A stretch of 64,000 bases of DNA from Lunularia cruciata (GCA_948567375.1 OX419760.1:59516911-59580910), one strand, 5' to 3'; shown: positions 50,701 through 62,826, numbered from the stretch's first letter. The notes: generated from the sequence alone by a model not told the origin. Made by a program: numbers and translations.

Positions 50701-51112
50701 ATGAAGCTCTTGAAACGTGTTCAATTTCTGCACTGCATATTTCGTCTTCAGCAACGTAATTCAGGTTCTCCTTTCCGATTATCGAAGGAAATTTGTCACC
50801 AGCTGCTGTTAAATCCTTGTTAGCTCCGGCGTCCTCCACGGGTTCTCCATGCTTGATTTTGGCCGCTTGTACATACAGAAGAAGAGCAGGAGCGCCGTTG
50901 TCACCATCTTCGATTGCCCCATCTGTGCTCTCTCCCCTGTTCATGCTTATGAGAACAATTGCACCTACAGCAGTGGAAATGAGAAGGGGAGAGAAGTACA
51001 CGACGATAGGAAAGAATGTTGGGGTAAAGAGTAGCAGCACAAGGCAAGAAATGATAGGTTGATTCCACATTACTGCAAAGAAATTCCACGCTCCTGTAGT
51101 CATCTTTTTCAC
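47723..51112 (-). CDS. 1,129-aa membrane-anchored, mostly disordered protein
   Basis: Not recognised. A single uninterrupted frame starts MKKMTTGAWNFFAVMWNQP. Residues about 19-56 are hydrophobic (SCLVLLLFTPTFFPIVVYFS, then PLLISTAVGAIVLI), giving one long or two short membrane segments. The remaining 1,070 residues are rich in Ser, Thr, Glu, Asp and Arg with no fold visible. Internal echoes include WSRKR near residues 609 and 700, a loose SSLPW/SSLPG unit near 766, 855 and 890, and two LVGDI units near 860-880. The C-terminus has a Ser/Glu block (SSEETSSSEEEWLASSDEDE). Some plant families have this layout of N-terminal membrane hairpin plus long disordered tail, but I cannot match one. The length of the open frame makes it a real gene. 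Convergent with the endoglucanase gene. Confidence 0.82.
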   Translation of the reverse strand: MKKMTTGAWNFFAVMWNQPIISCLVLLLFTPTFFPIVVYFSPLLISTAVGAIVLISMNRGESTDGAIEDGDNGAPALLLYVQAAKIKHGEPVEDAGANKDLTAAGDKFPSIIGKENLNYVAEDEICSAEIEHVSRASSSNFESGEESSSTPATGHEAVDVLAVPGSKSAEIVISSGLHDAKPGRELDQTFDMKPTAHSHLTMELQPEKEDDSKPQSTSIAGKNALQGGDEGYTGDALAADASVVSALSSSNEALLLKSARGMVAIGQRPSSKTLIAPDFRFQLESMARSSSDRMVQAAGLEKVRTTPILDNLSVADGTTKIEHLEQSPVPMLLPLTKQWVVKGVTMKPEPNGCNILSANAGSSDIGALVFGAQERVAESATASRTEGEHPTSSSMSEYGSGKHTIGDVEANTKPYEAGSCECEIVDLDGFSLDTIHLDEIAMHDDKSIKPVSSAINSHIDESSNFQRFAVKRCPRDDRKKDRPRGVLFTAESLATGSTLLENLKSQGQQGVSQSYQSLHMSKLGRNLEGPTTVAGLNSSLCPILEVRRTCEIVLGSHIKGGETVLSGSEILQEFIPAQQNELQNSQALVGSGGTVVSGDAKHASERKSIIFWSRKRLKNHQPLQSRFIVEKTNTPAIVEQYPARCISHGKSDSCSVEGTGCTTDEFHLPETNYFWPVENEQENLEEGSALQSKKRTANLSSSHWWSRKRGKRPVAVEATRRGAGAIRDSSAAIAVKQAARDVGESTLDRIIGNGSVNTTGRNEAISSLPWLMSTPETAIQERNVGTLTRNLATIANSNRSPYSRMNPTTEGIIVDRIIETRDRRTATSRSSVPDTHMEDRNVDDICRSPTTDKNSSSLPGQYGLVGDISHIRTIKDGLVGDIDRNTASDKASSSLPWRSTSGRSIEDGDMDNPDWITAPDKNNVYSERRSSPGERTVSPSCRTHRREHSDSLPTRFRNHERRNSLSELEVPERRHVFGERKSFFDMSASLPTTSERIGGRMDLLAETLLYKSGCSASVHHAREPNRTVPFRGLRSDPELVMDEVCRNLVSPSHAEINITDKLKVPLEEVLSLLAVGDSSMRKSTTTGEASSEETSSSEEEWLASSDEDESDAITPQNASLPFHSRKSHN

Positions 51113-53129
51113 GAAATGCCTTTACTAGAACCGTGTTTTTTTCCCTCTGTGTCAATCTTATTACATGTACAGAGTGAGACTGCGACAAATGGATCTGCCC
51201 TTACATAACGAGGACGGTCTCCGTTTTCTCTCTCATCGATTCCTTCAATTCTGCAACATATCGCTCCCAAGTTACCTAACATCCGCGTATGAGGATCGTG
51301 AATTGAATAGTAAGTAAACATACACCCCCAACGTGCTCTAGATAACCGAAACTGCAATCAAGACAGCTGAACTATGTTGCTTAATTTATGACTGATCAAT
51401 CTAAACGCTGCCTAAACTAATGGCGAAACTCTGTAATCATAAATCTCGCTGCGCTTTTTATTCTACTGTACAAAATCTTCTCCTCTCACGAGTTACTTCA
51501 CACAAGCTCAGTTGAACATTCGAGGAGTCCAGTAAAGATGGAAGTATTTAAGTCTGTTCTACAGTAAGCAACACCGCAATGTAAACTCTGCTAGAGTATG
51601 CATGAAGTCAGATTGAAGTAAACTTTATGAACTGGATGCTGTTTCCTGAGCATGAGAGACGTTCAATTACACTCTAGCCCTAAATCTTAACTTTTTTTCA
51701 TCATTCAGTTAGAGCCAATCTATCACCGACTCAAGCTCATCTGGTCTGATCTGAAATTGATCGATTGCACGATCAAACTTCAGAATCTATGGAGTGGAGA
51801 ACACTCTTGCACTGCCATACGAAGCATTGCCGACGTGATCTGATCCAGATTGAATGGAATTGCAGAATGTTGTTTGGAGAATGTCACCTCTGAAGGATCT
51901 CTGAAGCTCCTAAGCCTCGTTGCTGGATTGATTAGCTCAATCGTCTTCAGCTCTTGTCAAGGCTATAACTTATGCAGGACGATCACGCAATCACAGAACA
52001 AGGTACAGTGCTCACACCGGTACTACGGTAGGGGTATTTGATTTCGAATTACATGTCTGTAAGAGGTGATTATCTCCTGGTGGGTGTTTTGTCCTGTAGA
52101 GAAATTTCAGGAAGCCAAACACTCGTGATGTAACACCCCAGTTGCAGCTGCAGATAATGTGTCATGTTTGACGTACGATAGAATGCCATCTGCTATCGCA
52201 GATACATATTCTATGGATCCAAAGTTTATAGATCTGGCGGAGCATAAGTTATGGAATATGAAGTCTCTGAAGTCGTATTGGTCGTTTAACTCATGTACCG
52301 CTCAGAGCAACTTATGAGAGAACTAAATCCGTACGGCAGATTTAAAACTTAAGACTTTAAATTATTTTCTGCACAACGTTTTCCTGAGAATGAAGAGATC
52401 GACGTTCCAATACAGAGGTTTTGACTGCGTACGACGATATGTGGCTCTCTCGTTACTGAATCTGTCTTCATCCTGTTCGACGCAGTGACATGTTCAACAC
52501 TTCTTGTGATAGACAGTCTCAATGGTCAGGTTGAGGGTGGTCAAAATATACATGTAGATGCGAAGTTGAATATTATAGTTTGCGGAATCGTGTTTCGAAA
52601 TTCTAGACAATTATAACAAATGGTTTGTCAGCTGAATCATCACTTTTCAAGTGATTGAAGGTTGATATGATTTTCATTCTTTATACTGAACTGGAGACTA
52701 TCAACTTTGCGGATGAATGATTAACTAATTTCAAGCAAAAGAGTTTGATTGGATCTTGATGCTTCGAACTCAACGCGAAATGATCAATTCAAGAACTGTT
52801 ACAGCACAGCAAAAGTCTCTGTTTGGGTGAGGGAGAGTCATGTCTGGACGTCATCTCATGGCTCGGATTGAGATGCTAGGATCTTGTTGTACACATGGGG
52901 GCTGCAAAATAAGAGGGTATTGCTCCTGTTCTCTCAAATCATCGGCTTCTTGTGGCATGGTCCAGGCGATGCGATGATTGTATGTACTATGAAGAGCTGA
53001 ACCATATGTTCAATTTGTGATTCCAGAGCCTTTGAAAAGGGCTCAGCACAGACAAAGTTTCAGCACTCCTTCACTGGGATCTGCTTCTATTGATTAATTT
53101 TGCAGGTTTTGAAGCTCGAGCTCGAAACT
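51113..53129. other. Upstream region of the 1,129-aa gene; no other gene
   Basis: The leader and promoter of the minus-strand gene lie at the left. The 63-codon frame at 51850-52041 (+) contains a hydrophobic stretch, but its context gives no support. The right end has the form ttttgcaggttttgaag, a splice-acceptor-like sequence 30 nt before the ATG of the transaldolase relic. Confidence 0.4.
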
Positions 53130-53135
53130 AACGAG

Positions 53136-54079
53136 ATGGCCACCGCCTTGGGACAAGGACTGAGGTCGATTCTTTGGAGATAGTGGGCAGGATGAAAAGG
53201 AGAAACACTGCCAAAGTGGCTCCGGAATTGTGCCTCATGGAGGTCGCTCTGCAAATGTAGTTACTTTGAGTGTAAAATATATGGCGGTGGAAACGAAGGC
53301 TGCCATGGGAGAGAAGACGACTCTTCATGACCTTTACGAGAACGAAGGGCAGAGCCCATGGTACGACAACCCTAGTCGTCCAGTCACCGATCTGAAACCC
53401 CTCATTGAAAGTGGCGTTCGTGGTGTTACGAGCAATCCTACAATTTTTAAGAAGGCCATCACATCTTCCGATGCATGTCAATCCGTTCAGGCAGCTGATG
53501 AAAGAGGGAAATGGTGTTGAGGAGGTTTTCTGGGGACTCGCTGTCACAGTATCGAGGATGCTTGTGAATTATTAATACCACTGCATGATGAAACCACAGG
53601 TTTAGTTTCTTAGAAAATTCAACCGGACTTGATCATGATTGGGGAGGGAACTGGTTCAGCCAACCGGTTGTATAAATTTGTCAATAGGCCCAATTGTGTC
53701 ATAAACGACCCTGCAACTGCAGATTGTGTGCCAGCAGTAAAAACTATTAATTTACAGGGTATCAGTGTGAATGTCACTCTCATCTTCTCTCTTGCAAGGT
53801 ATGAGATGCTTATTTGGATGCTCTGGAGGCAGCACAGACCGAAAATTTGTCGAAAATATCCAGCATTACGTCCTTTGTGAGCAGAGATGACGAAGTTGTT
53901 GCCAAGCGGTTAGAAACTATCGGCACTGACGAAGCGTTCTCAGTTCGCGAAAGGGCCGAGAACGCGCAGGCTGCACTTGCTTTCAAGCTCTATCAGGAGA
54001 AATCTCGGGTGGCGCTTGAAGGAGTGACGTCGTTCCGGAGGAGTTTTGAAACCTGCTTGCTAGCATGGAAAAGGTGATA
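53136..54079 (+). pseudogene. Transaldolase pseudogene, internally deleted
   Basis: Transaldolase is a pentose-phosphate enzyme. Plant-type matches run in order: a possible transit-peptide start ATG at 53136 with a stop after 15 codons, TTLHDLYENEGQSPWYDN and GVRGVTSNPTIFKKAI (53310-53465), then EEVFWGLAVT and IEDACELL after a frameshift (53510-53575). ISVNVTLIFSLARYE follows (53760-53810), then LDALEAAQTENLSKISSITS in another frame (53810-53870) and AQAALAFKLYQEKS (53965-54010). The sequence then jumps to the C-terminal TSFRRSFETCLL (54025-54060). Roughly a hundred residues before the C-terminus are gone, and at least three frame changes and several stops are present. No intron remains are seen inside, so a processed copy is possible. 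Confidence 0.88.
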
Positions 54080-54609
54080 CACATGACAATTTTGATCTAC
54101 ACTAGATGCTAAACCCATGCATATGACACAGGCACGGTGTCCTTATAGAAGAGATGACATCCGACACGATGTCTTATCGAAGACAGAGGATTGCTACACG
54201 CGCGGCTATCAAAGTGTTAGTCAGGGGCACGATCAAGTGAACACCTTGCTTGGAGGAAGTGTGGGAGAGAGTGAATAGCTTGCTTGGACAAAGTGTTGGT
54301 CTGCTTAGCTTGCTTGGACAAAGTGGTGGTATGCTTTGCAGACTACAAGAGTCAAGGCCGACAAGCCAGCCTTGGTTTGAGATGATTGGGTGACAGCTCA
54401 TAGTCCTTGCATGTGGTGCATTGTTGGAGGCAGTGATCACCCATTCTCTTGGATGGGTAGTGAGTAGAGCAACAACAAGCAAGATCTCCAAGTTATATGG
54501 AGTGATGGATATGGCATTTGACATACTTGTCAAGGAGTGTATGAGAGCCTATCATTCTAGAGGTCAAGGGGTATCACTCTAATTATCATGGCATATTCTA
54601 GATAACATA

Positions 54610-54637
54610 TGTCCATTGCTCTATAGAGCAATGGACA
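54610..54637. repeat. 28-bp perfect palindrome
   Basis: Left half tgtccattgctcta is followed directly by its reverse complement, with no spacer. It lies in non-coding DNA downstream of the transaldolase relic. Confidence 0.97.
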
Positions 54638-54939
54638 GGTGCAATCCTTAGGAGAGCAATCACACTAGGTGATGCTTCTTTGGTTGCTTCAATTGTTTGT
54701 GGACTAAACAATGTGTATAGCTTAAATATCTTAGGTGCGGTTGAGCAACTTTCTCTTTCTGATACTATTGGGGCTTAGCCCCATTTTACCCCCTTGTCTT
54801 TTCCTTGCAGGGCTTGATTGGTCTTCCAATCCTTTTTGTTTCACAAGAGACCACATTTTTCTTGCATTTTTCTTTATTCTTATCTTGTTATGACATAGAG
54901 GTGGAGATATCAAAGGATGGTATGCATGACATCCATCTC

Positions 54940-57700
54940 GCCAAAAGATTTGGCATGTAGGACATCATGTTCACACCAATCTATATAGGAGGAGAAATGT
55001 GTATATGTTTTGGATTGAGTCAGTTTTCACTATTAAGTAAAAGATTATAATTAAAATGACTTAGCCATCACAAATATTAGTTTTATGGCATTACATCAAC
55101 GCTTTCCTTTAAATTAGAAACATTAGGAATATTAGCTTGTGATATTACATCAACATTGTGTTGATATAGTATCTATATAGGAATTTTGGCACTATATTAA
55201 CACTCTCCCTTGAACTAAAGTTATCGTCCATATCTTTGATTCTTAAATGAGATTTGAGATATTCAAATGGATCTTGGATAAACCTCCAGTGAATTCATCA
55301 GCTTGCTAGATTGAAATTTTGTGCATATATACTTATAGGATCATGAATTTATATTCCATATCTTGTAACAAGATGCAATAATAGATTGGTTCTTTGATGA
55401 CAAATTCTTCAAATTTTCACTTACCAAATGAAATCTGGACAATTATCAGTGATAATATCATCAACATAAAGAAACCTCATTCTTATCAACCTCCTTAATA
55501 TCAACTTTATAGCTTGTATAACAAAGAATCTGAACTATAAACTTGAAATCCAATATATTTGAGATCATAATGTATCTCCGCATTCCAAGCTCTAGTTCAT
55601 ACAGAGACCTTTTCAGCAAACAAACTTGTGTGGATAGATTGTCTTCATATCCATATGGTTGGATCATATAGACCTCTTCCTCTAATCTCCGCTAAAGAAA
55701 GTATTGTTGTAGTCTATATGATAGAGCTTCCACTCATAGAAGGTGATCAAGAGAATATAAATTGAAGACATCTTTGCAATTAGGTTAAATGTCTCATCAA
55801 AACTAATGTCATATTATTGTAAAAATTTCTTATCACAAGCCTCTCCTTGTATCTAAAATTATTTTCTTGATTTTAAAAACTTCACATGTAGCATTGTGAG
55901 ATTGTGAGATTATTCAAAAAACTACAATGTATGTTGTTGACCTAGTGTTGTAATTTCAAACTCCATGACATTGCATCTAATTTTCATGATACATTACCTC
56001 CTCAAGAAAATTTGGTTCTTGTTCTTAGATAGTTCTTGATATTCACTATCTATGCATGGTATTGTGCTCAAAACCTCTAAAATGATATTTTCCCATACTA
56101 GTTCTTTCACCTAAACTTTGAATTGTTCTAGTCTTTTGTTGGATTTGAGTTGAGAAACATTACTTGTAGTTTCATCTAAGGGATATGGAATTCAAAACTA
56201 TTGTGGTTGGTGGACCTTTTATTCCAACAAAAGATAAGAACTATTGATGGAAAGCATACAACAAATTTTCCATTAATCAACCATTTTTCAAACAAAGGAT
56301 AGGAAGTATTAGTGGAAAATATAGAGTAAATTTTCTTTGGGTGGAGATACATGGGTTAAAGGCTTTTCAAATTTTGCCTTGACCAAGGATTTATGCATAA
56401 ATTAGTATGAGAATGCTTACTATAAACAAAAGTAGCAATTGAGTACTAATCTATGGAATAGAATTGCTAGTTTGAACAATCAAAGATGGAGATGTATAAG
56501 GAGTATGTAAAACAAATGTAAACTTGTAGAAGCCTACAACTAACATTTTAACTACTTAAATACAACATGCACATGAGATAAGATATGGTAAAAAAAAAGC
56601 TTGAAAATCAAGATTACAATATCTATATCCTTTTGAATTCGAAGCACATCCAAACTTCTTAGAGGGGATAGTATCATTGTTATTCACTACCAACAATTTC
56701 ACACAATGGTTCTTTGGAAGTGAATATATTAGCTTGAATATATTTTGGATAAGTTTGGATGTGCATCAAATTCAAAAGGATATAGATATTGTAATCTTGA
56801 TTTTCAAGCTTTCTTTTACCATATCTTATCTCATGTGCATGTTGTAATTAAGTAGTTAAAATGTTGGTTGTAGGCTTCTACAAGTTTACATTTGTTTTAC
56901 ATAATCCTTATACATCTCCATCTTTGATTGTTCAAACTGGCATTTCTATTCCATAGATTAGTACTCAATTGCTACTTTTGTTTATAGTAAGCATTCTCAT
57001 ATATACTTTGGAAGTGAATATATTAGCTTGATAGGTTATGAGGTCTAACACTAAGAGTAGGTGAACCACTATTTTTCACTCTTGGTCATTGATGTTTAAA
57101 TGTTAATCATCACTAGTAAAAGATGTTTAAAGTATGAATTATTCTTCACATATTTTTTTTAAGGGAGTACTACTTCTAGAAATAATTTTTTCATAATAAG
57201 TCTTTGATATGAAATAGTTGTAAAACTTGTGTGTTATGGAATTGCCTTACAATACTTGATGACTTTGTGATTAACTTCCACTAAATGAACCTCTAAGTCC
57301 TTTACCTCCATTTTGATCTCTACAAGCAAACAACAATTGATCTTGATTTGCAAGACTACAACAATTAACTTGCATCTACATCTCTTCAAAGACTAACATA
57401 GGAACTAGCTTTCTGAATTGAAGATATATATCCCTTATAGCTTTAGAAGTTTCAAAAGGTTGGTACTTCTTTGGTGGACTTTTAATGATATATATAATTA
57501 GTTCATTATCTTCAACCTTGATTTTGATGCTATTAAACTACTAAAAAACCCACAAATTCAAGTAGACATGCTCAATGGTAGTCAAATTTCCTTTCTTAAA
57601 GTTCATCAATTAATTGTTGATTCAATTAAAGCTTTTTACCTTTATCAACATCTGAAAATGTTTGCTAAGAATGGCAAAACACAAAATGAAAGAAATAGTG
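54940..57700 (-). mobile_element. Decayed Ty1/copia element, RT region recognisable
   Basis: On the minus strand, 55600-55670 encodes QPYGYEDNLSTQVCLLKRSLYEL, the copia RT block that precedes the active site. At about 55455-55475 LYVDDIITDN contains an intact YVDD box. Higher-coordinate sequence (55700-56100) reads as shifted RT start. 57060-57700 may be gag debris. AT-rich repeated phrases at 55080-55210 (ttacatcaac, ttagaaacatt) look like LTR remains but could not be paired. It is interrupted by a large fold-back. Confidence 0.6.
56406..57001. repeat. Fold-back with arms of about 250 bp
   Basis: 56406-56657 and 56751-57001 are reverse complements with only a few differences, separated by 93 nt. 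The words ctttggaagtgaatatattagcttga occur both in the spacer (56711-56736) and immediately after the right arm (57006-57031), so the right arm sits between two direct repeats. Transcription through it would give a long hairpin RNA. Confidence 0.92.
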
Positions 57701-60700
57701 GATGGCTTGATTAGCATGTTCCTTTCAAAAACATACATAAGCATCTGAAAGAGCATTAGCATAAGCTTCGTGACATACTGATTTTGACCTACTAATACTA
57801 TAAATTTTTATGAATTGTATGACTAAAATTGAGATAAAGGTATCAATATGATGAGAATCTATTATTTCATGTTTAACCTCTTGTGCAAAGTCATTTCCTA
57901 AAAGGATGATTAACCAAAGTTTATGCTCACTATAGATTGAATCTAGAAGACTCTTGAAAGTAATGGTTTATTTATATGAAAGGTCACTTTGACTTGGAAT
58001 GTCTATACCTTCACTATTGCCCAACCAAACTCTGTACAACTATTGTCAAAGTAGCTATAAGTACTATGATCCACACTCACATCATGGGGTCAACTCACCC
58101 CATACAAGATCAATAGTACTAAGGTGTTTTATGAATAGTGTCCTAGAACATCTAAACTAAGGAAGAGTAAGATCTCCCCAAGGTCCAATTACCATGATGA
58201 CTATGAGTATGATGTAGCATTTCAGTTTTCCCCTAAGGCACATCATAGGAGTTTTGAGTAATTATAATGCTTAATCACACATGGCAGTGTTACTTTATGA
58301 TACTTCAGGCATTTAGCAACATGTCTTTATATCATTCTTGACTTCTATAGAGCCCCTAGAGTTGCACACTCTAGTTTCACATGAATGATTCCCCTCACTC
58401 AAGTCCGTCTACTCATATGTCAAGATTCCTCACTCCTATTCAACTATGCATGCAATCCCTCTTACAAAGTGCAGGCTAATACACATACCCTAACCCAAGA
58501 GTCTTGATGGTAAAAACTTCATTTACTTCAAAAGAATGATGCATCAAATGAACATGGTGTTCATTAGGCTTAAGCCTTTTATATGCTTCCTACTTAGCCT
58601 CAAAGAGATCCAACAGTTACAATGAGTTGGAAATCTCCTAATTACATCTAAGGCACTCAATGCCAATCACATCTTATCCACTAACCACCCTAAACCTAAT
58701 CCTTAAGTAAGGGTGGGCCATGGTTCTAAACACCTCAGCTGATTGTAGTCTACCTTTAGCTTGTTGACTATTAGACTAACACAAGTCTTTCATATCATAT
58801 CCTAACTACTATGTACAAAGTATGTACTATGACTACAAAATCTGCACTATCCTACTTAGGAGATGACAGTTAGTCATTTTTCATGAAGTTGCACACTGTT
58901 TATCTTGTATGAAGTCACTGGTCGTATGACTCATTGCCGGTACAAGTTGACAGTAGTTGTGATGAACTGCTTGACCCTTTACATATCTAGAGTAGCTTTC
59001 TGAGCTCCTTCTTGTACACTTCAACTACTTGTATGAAGCCAGTCTAGCTCTATGTGAACTTGGAGTTGGTATGCTCTTGCAGTTCAATGAACATCACTTT
59101 GAGCTGGTCATTTATATATACTGTCCTCTCTAATGCATCAATTTGGGTCCAAAGATCCCTTCACCTTTGTACATGGGGGGTTTTAGTTGGCAATTTGCTC
59201 TAGTTGGTTCAGTAATTGGGTTTCCATATGCACAATCATTGCAAGTAGCCTTGTTTGTTGTCTTTTAGGCTCATTTGTTCATCAAGAAGCTTTGTTTGTT
59301 GCTCCACCTCCTTCTCTTGTTGATATTTTAGACTATTAGTTAAATCCAAGATAAGGAGGTAGGTTAACATCTTCAAGTTCTCATAACCTATTTCCGCTAT
59401 TGTCATTTTGGTGCGCGCATCCTTGAGTTTGGCCCATAGGTTTTTCAGTTTGTCATCTTGCACCTCTAGCTCATCTTTGCACTTTGAGTTTGGCTCATCA
59501 ACCACAGTTTCAAGGAAACCTTGAACTATGGTTTTTGACTTTGGATCTCAATAAAATTAGTACTGTTTTTGTCGGAGCTTGTCTTTTTCAAACTTCTCTA
59601 ACTCTTTATCTTTCTCTTCACTCCAGGCCTTGGATTTTTTCACTTTGTTGTGGAGGAGTGCTTTTCTTTGGTCATCAATTGTGCTGCCTTTTGTAAGTAT
59701 CAATCTAATGTCATTAGATCAACAATTGTGGCATCAAGTTTTTTGTAAAATGGCAAGAAATAGTCCAAGGCTTTGATTGCATGCATAACAATGCTCACCA
59801 TATAGACTACCATCAATCACACAAGCAATTTACCTTTGTATCTCATGTTATTCTTCAAGCTAATGCTAGTTGATTTGGTTTGTCTTTTGAGTTGGACAAA
59901 ACCATGTCATTGGCCTCTTCTACTATCTAATCTTCAAGTGGTTGTCCACTTGGAGACTTTTCTATCCTTGTGATGATTGGTTCATCTCTTGGAAATGACT
60001 CCATACTTGGGTTTGTTGCTTTGTGCACCATTTGCCTCATCTTGTTGTCATTTGCTGTGGCAAATGGGCCCACCTCCTTGTTCTATGTCTCAAAACAAAG
60101 TCAAAAAAAGCTAATACTTATGCCAAAGTTTGCCTCAGCTTGGCTATAGGGGTCCCCTCAACTTCCTCATCGGGCTCTTTCCCTTTGAACAAGAATATCT
60201 TCATGTTTGTATCAATTGCAAGGGGTAATGACTATGCTTCATCATTATTGCCTCCCACATTCACCTCATCATTTTTTAGTGATGAGATCTTTGTGAAGGA
60301 CTTGTGACTTCTAGCTTCCATGTTTTCTAACAAGATTTTCTTTCTACTCATTTTTGGAGCAAATTGTCCAATGTCTCCTCTTCCTTCAAATTCCCCTTTT
60401 TTCCTTGGGGTATCTTAACTTCCACTATCATTGAGTGATACATCTATAGTTGGAACCACTCGTTTTCACTTCTTGGAAGCTTGAATCTTGGGCTTGGCCT
60501 TGGTCTCTTCCTTGCATAGGATTATTGTATTGTAGGTTTCATTGACGCATACAAACCTCTTTGTATCGGCAAAGAATTTTGGCTGCCTCATGCTACTTTG
60601 TAATTTCTTTGGGCAGATCAGAGTGCTCACTTAAATAAGCTAGATGGTTGAAGGGGGTATGGTATTTCTCCTTATCCTCTTCATTGAGTTGATTCATCCC

Positions 60701-61760
60701 TATGCAGGATGAATGCAAGATGAAGGAGGCTAAGATCATGAGGGTGCCTTCAGCCATATTATCCAAAAGCTAGATGACCATTCTTGGAACATCCTTGCAC
60801 ATGCTCACATGTCATTGTTTGTGCAAGAGCTAAAAGAATATTGATTGATTCAAGTTCACATAAGATGTTCTCTTTGATCTGAACAATTTCATAGTAGTTT
60901 TGATGACAACTTGTCACACAAGGTCATTAAGATCCTCTATTTTATAAACGTAGCTTTGCAACACAAATGAGTTGTCAATCATATCCTTCAAGTCTTTGCT
61001 AGGATGACCATGGGGAGTTTCCATGTGGATCTGGCCAAATAGAGAGCACTTTTCTCTCTGAACCCGTTGCCATTGATCCTTTGTACACATTGTTGGACTT
61101 GCACTCAACCTCCTACCACTCATGCAGAGGATATTACAACTTTCCTCTAGTAAGTAGACATCCAATAGACTCCAATCCCATAGTAATAATTCCATCTTCC
61201 AACTCTTGAAGTAATTCGACCTATAGTACAAAACCCATTTTGAAATCTCTAAAGATTTGCTTACTAGTTCTACCACTGGCCTTGGTTTTTTGTCCTTAGC
61301 AATTTGTTGTACCATTCTTGAATTATTTGGATTTGCAAATCCACTTTGCTGGTGTGTCCTGTTGTGGTGGTGATTTCCTGCAGCATGAAAGAACTTTGAT
61401 CGTGGAGAAAAATGAAAAGTAACAATTTCTCCTCATTTTATAGTCTTCTTAAAATCAGTCTGTCCTTCATCTGTCAAGGCGGTTGATGAGCAGTCACAGT
61501 TATGCCGTAAATGCATGTCACTTGATACCAGACTATAGGGTGTGCTTCCTCTGATGGCATGTTCATGCAAGAGGTATGGATTTTCTGTAAGCATGGAATT
61601 TGGCTGCACTTTGACTGATGACGGAAGTTTGTATTGCCAGGAATTTTTTTCACTGATCTTCATAGCAAAGCAATCTAATGCCGACATAACTTCGTAGAGA
61701 TAAGATTTGTAATGGAAGATCTTTGCAATGAAATCTTTCTTTGTCATCAAGAAAACCCTG
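57701..61760. other. AT-rich DNA, possibly an unclassified element
   Basis: Minus-strand frames include 59236-59505 (89 aa, Lys/Glu-rich coiled coil with LKNLWAKLKDARTKM), 60914-61315 (133 aa) and 61433-61750 (105 aa). Plus-strand frames at 59484-59776 and 60023-60307 overlap poorly with any gene model. None matches a family I know. The minus-strand set has the look of a decayed plant-element gag or of captured coding sequence. Bases 57701-59200 hold nothing I can support. Confidence 0.3.
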
Positions 61761-62534
61761 TTATGATACGATTATTGGGCCTCCAGCCATGGAATTGGAT
61801 TGTAGTTGTCTTACTAAAAAATTAAATTGTTCACTTTGTGAAGAGCTTGGCTAACAAATTAAACCAACTTTTCTTTTTTACTACCTTCTGTCATGATACA
61901 TACTATAATTAAAAAATTATAAAAATGGAAAAGAATTTTCTACAGGGAAGTCAAGGTTGTATCACTACAAGCTTCATCCCTTATGACAAGATCAAACAAT
62001 TTTTGAAATTTGAAGAGGGCAAACATTTTAAACTTTCATACAGAATGAATAACTGTTCTGTGTAACTTCTTTGCCTGTGAAGCCACCAAGTTATCGAGGT
62101 GAATACTCATCACATAAATCAAGAATCAGATCACTGATTAGAATTGAAACACTCTCACACATTTAAACTTTAAGTCCCTCACAATCTCTTTCTACTTTAA
62201 TATCATATTATAATGTATAAATAAAAGACGGAGACACCAAAAATCACCAAATAATAGTCTAGAAGATAGTACAATGTGGAAATAAGATATGGAGACACCA
62301 AAGAATAGTCTAGAAGACATAGGCCTCACACCAATATACAGAGGAAGAGAAATAGTTAAAATTTTGAGATTGAGTTTTGGAAACTTAAAAAAATTGTTAC
62401 TAAAGAAACTTAGCCGCCGCAAACACTCGTCGCCACAAACACTAGCTTGTACACTCTATCAACAGATTTAGATCTATAAGAAGTTTTGAATTTTATCTTA
62501 AAGATATATATTAAATGATCTTATAATCTTAATA

Positions 62535-62800
62535 ACATCTGCAGTATTAAACTTGCTAGCAATCCAGTATTTCATGTCAGGAGAAAACATATAGAGGTCC
62601 ATTATCATTTCATTAGAGAGAAGGTATTGGCTGGAGAAATAGATATGCCGTATATTCCTCTGTATGAGCAAGTAGCTGATATTTTCACCAAAGCTTTACC
62701 CAGAGATAAATTTGAAAGTTTCAGATCTCATCTAGGAATCAAAGATATTGACAGGACAGTATTGATGAAGTATTACAAGCTAATACTCCTAGGAGTCAAA
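62535..62800 (+). pseudogene. Ty1/copia RNase H C-terminus
   Basis: 62560-62760 encodes, with one frameshift, the copia RNase H end: debris of a ...NPVFHVR-type stretch, IEVHYHFI, then VLAGEIDMPYIP and VADIFTKALPRDKFESFR before a stop after the LTR start. Only this 3' end is left. The upstream DNA back to 61760 shows no further copia domain that I can read. Confidence 0.85.
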
Positions 62801-62826
62801 GATATTGACGTTAGCTCGAGGGAGGG

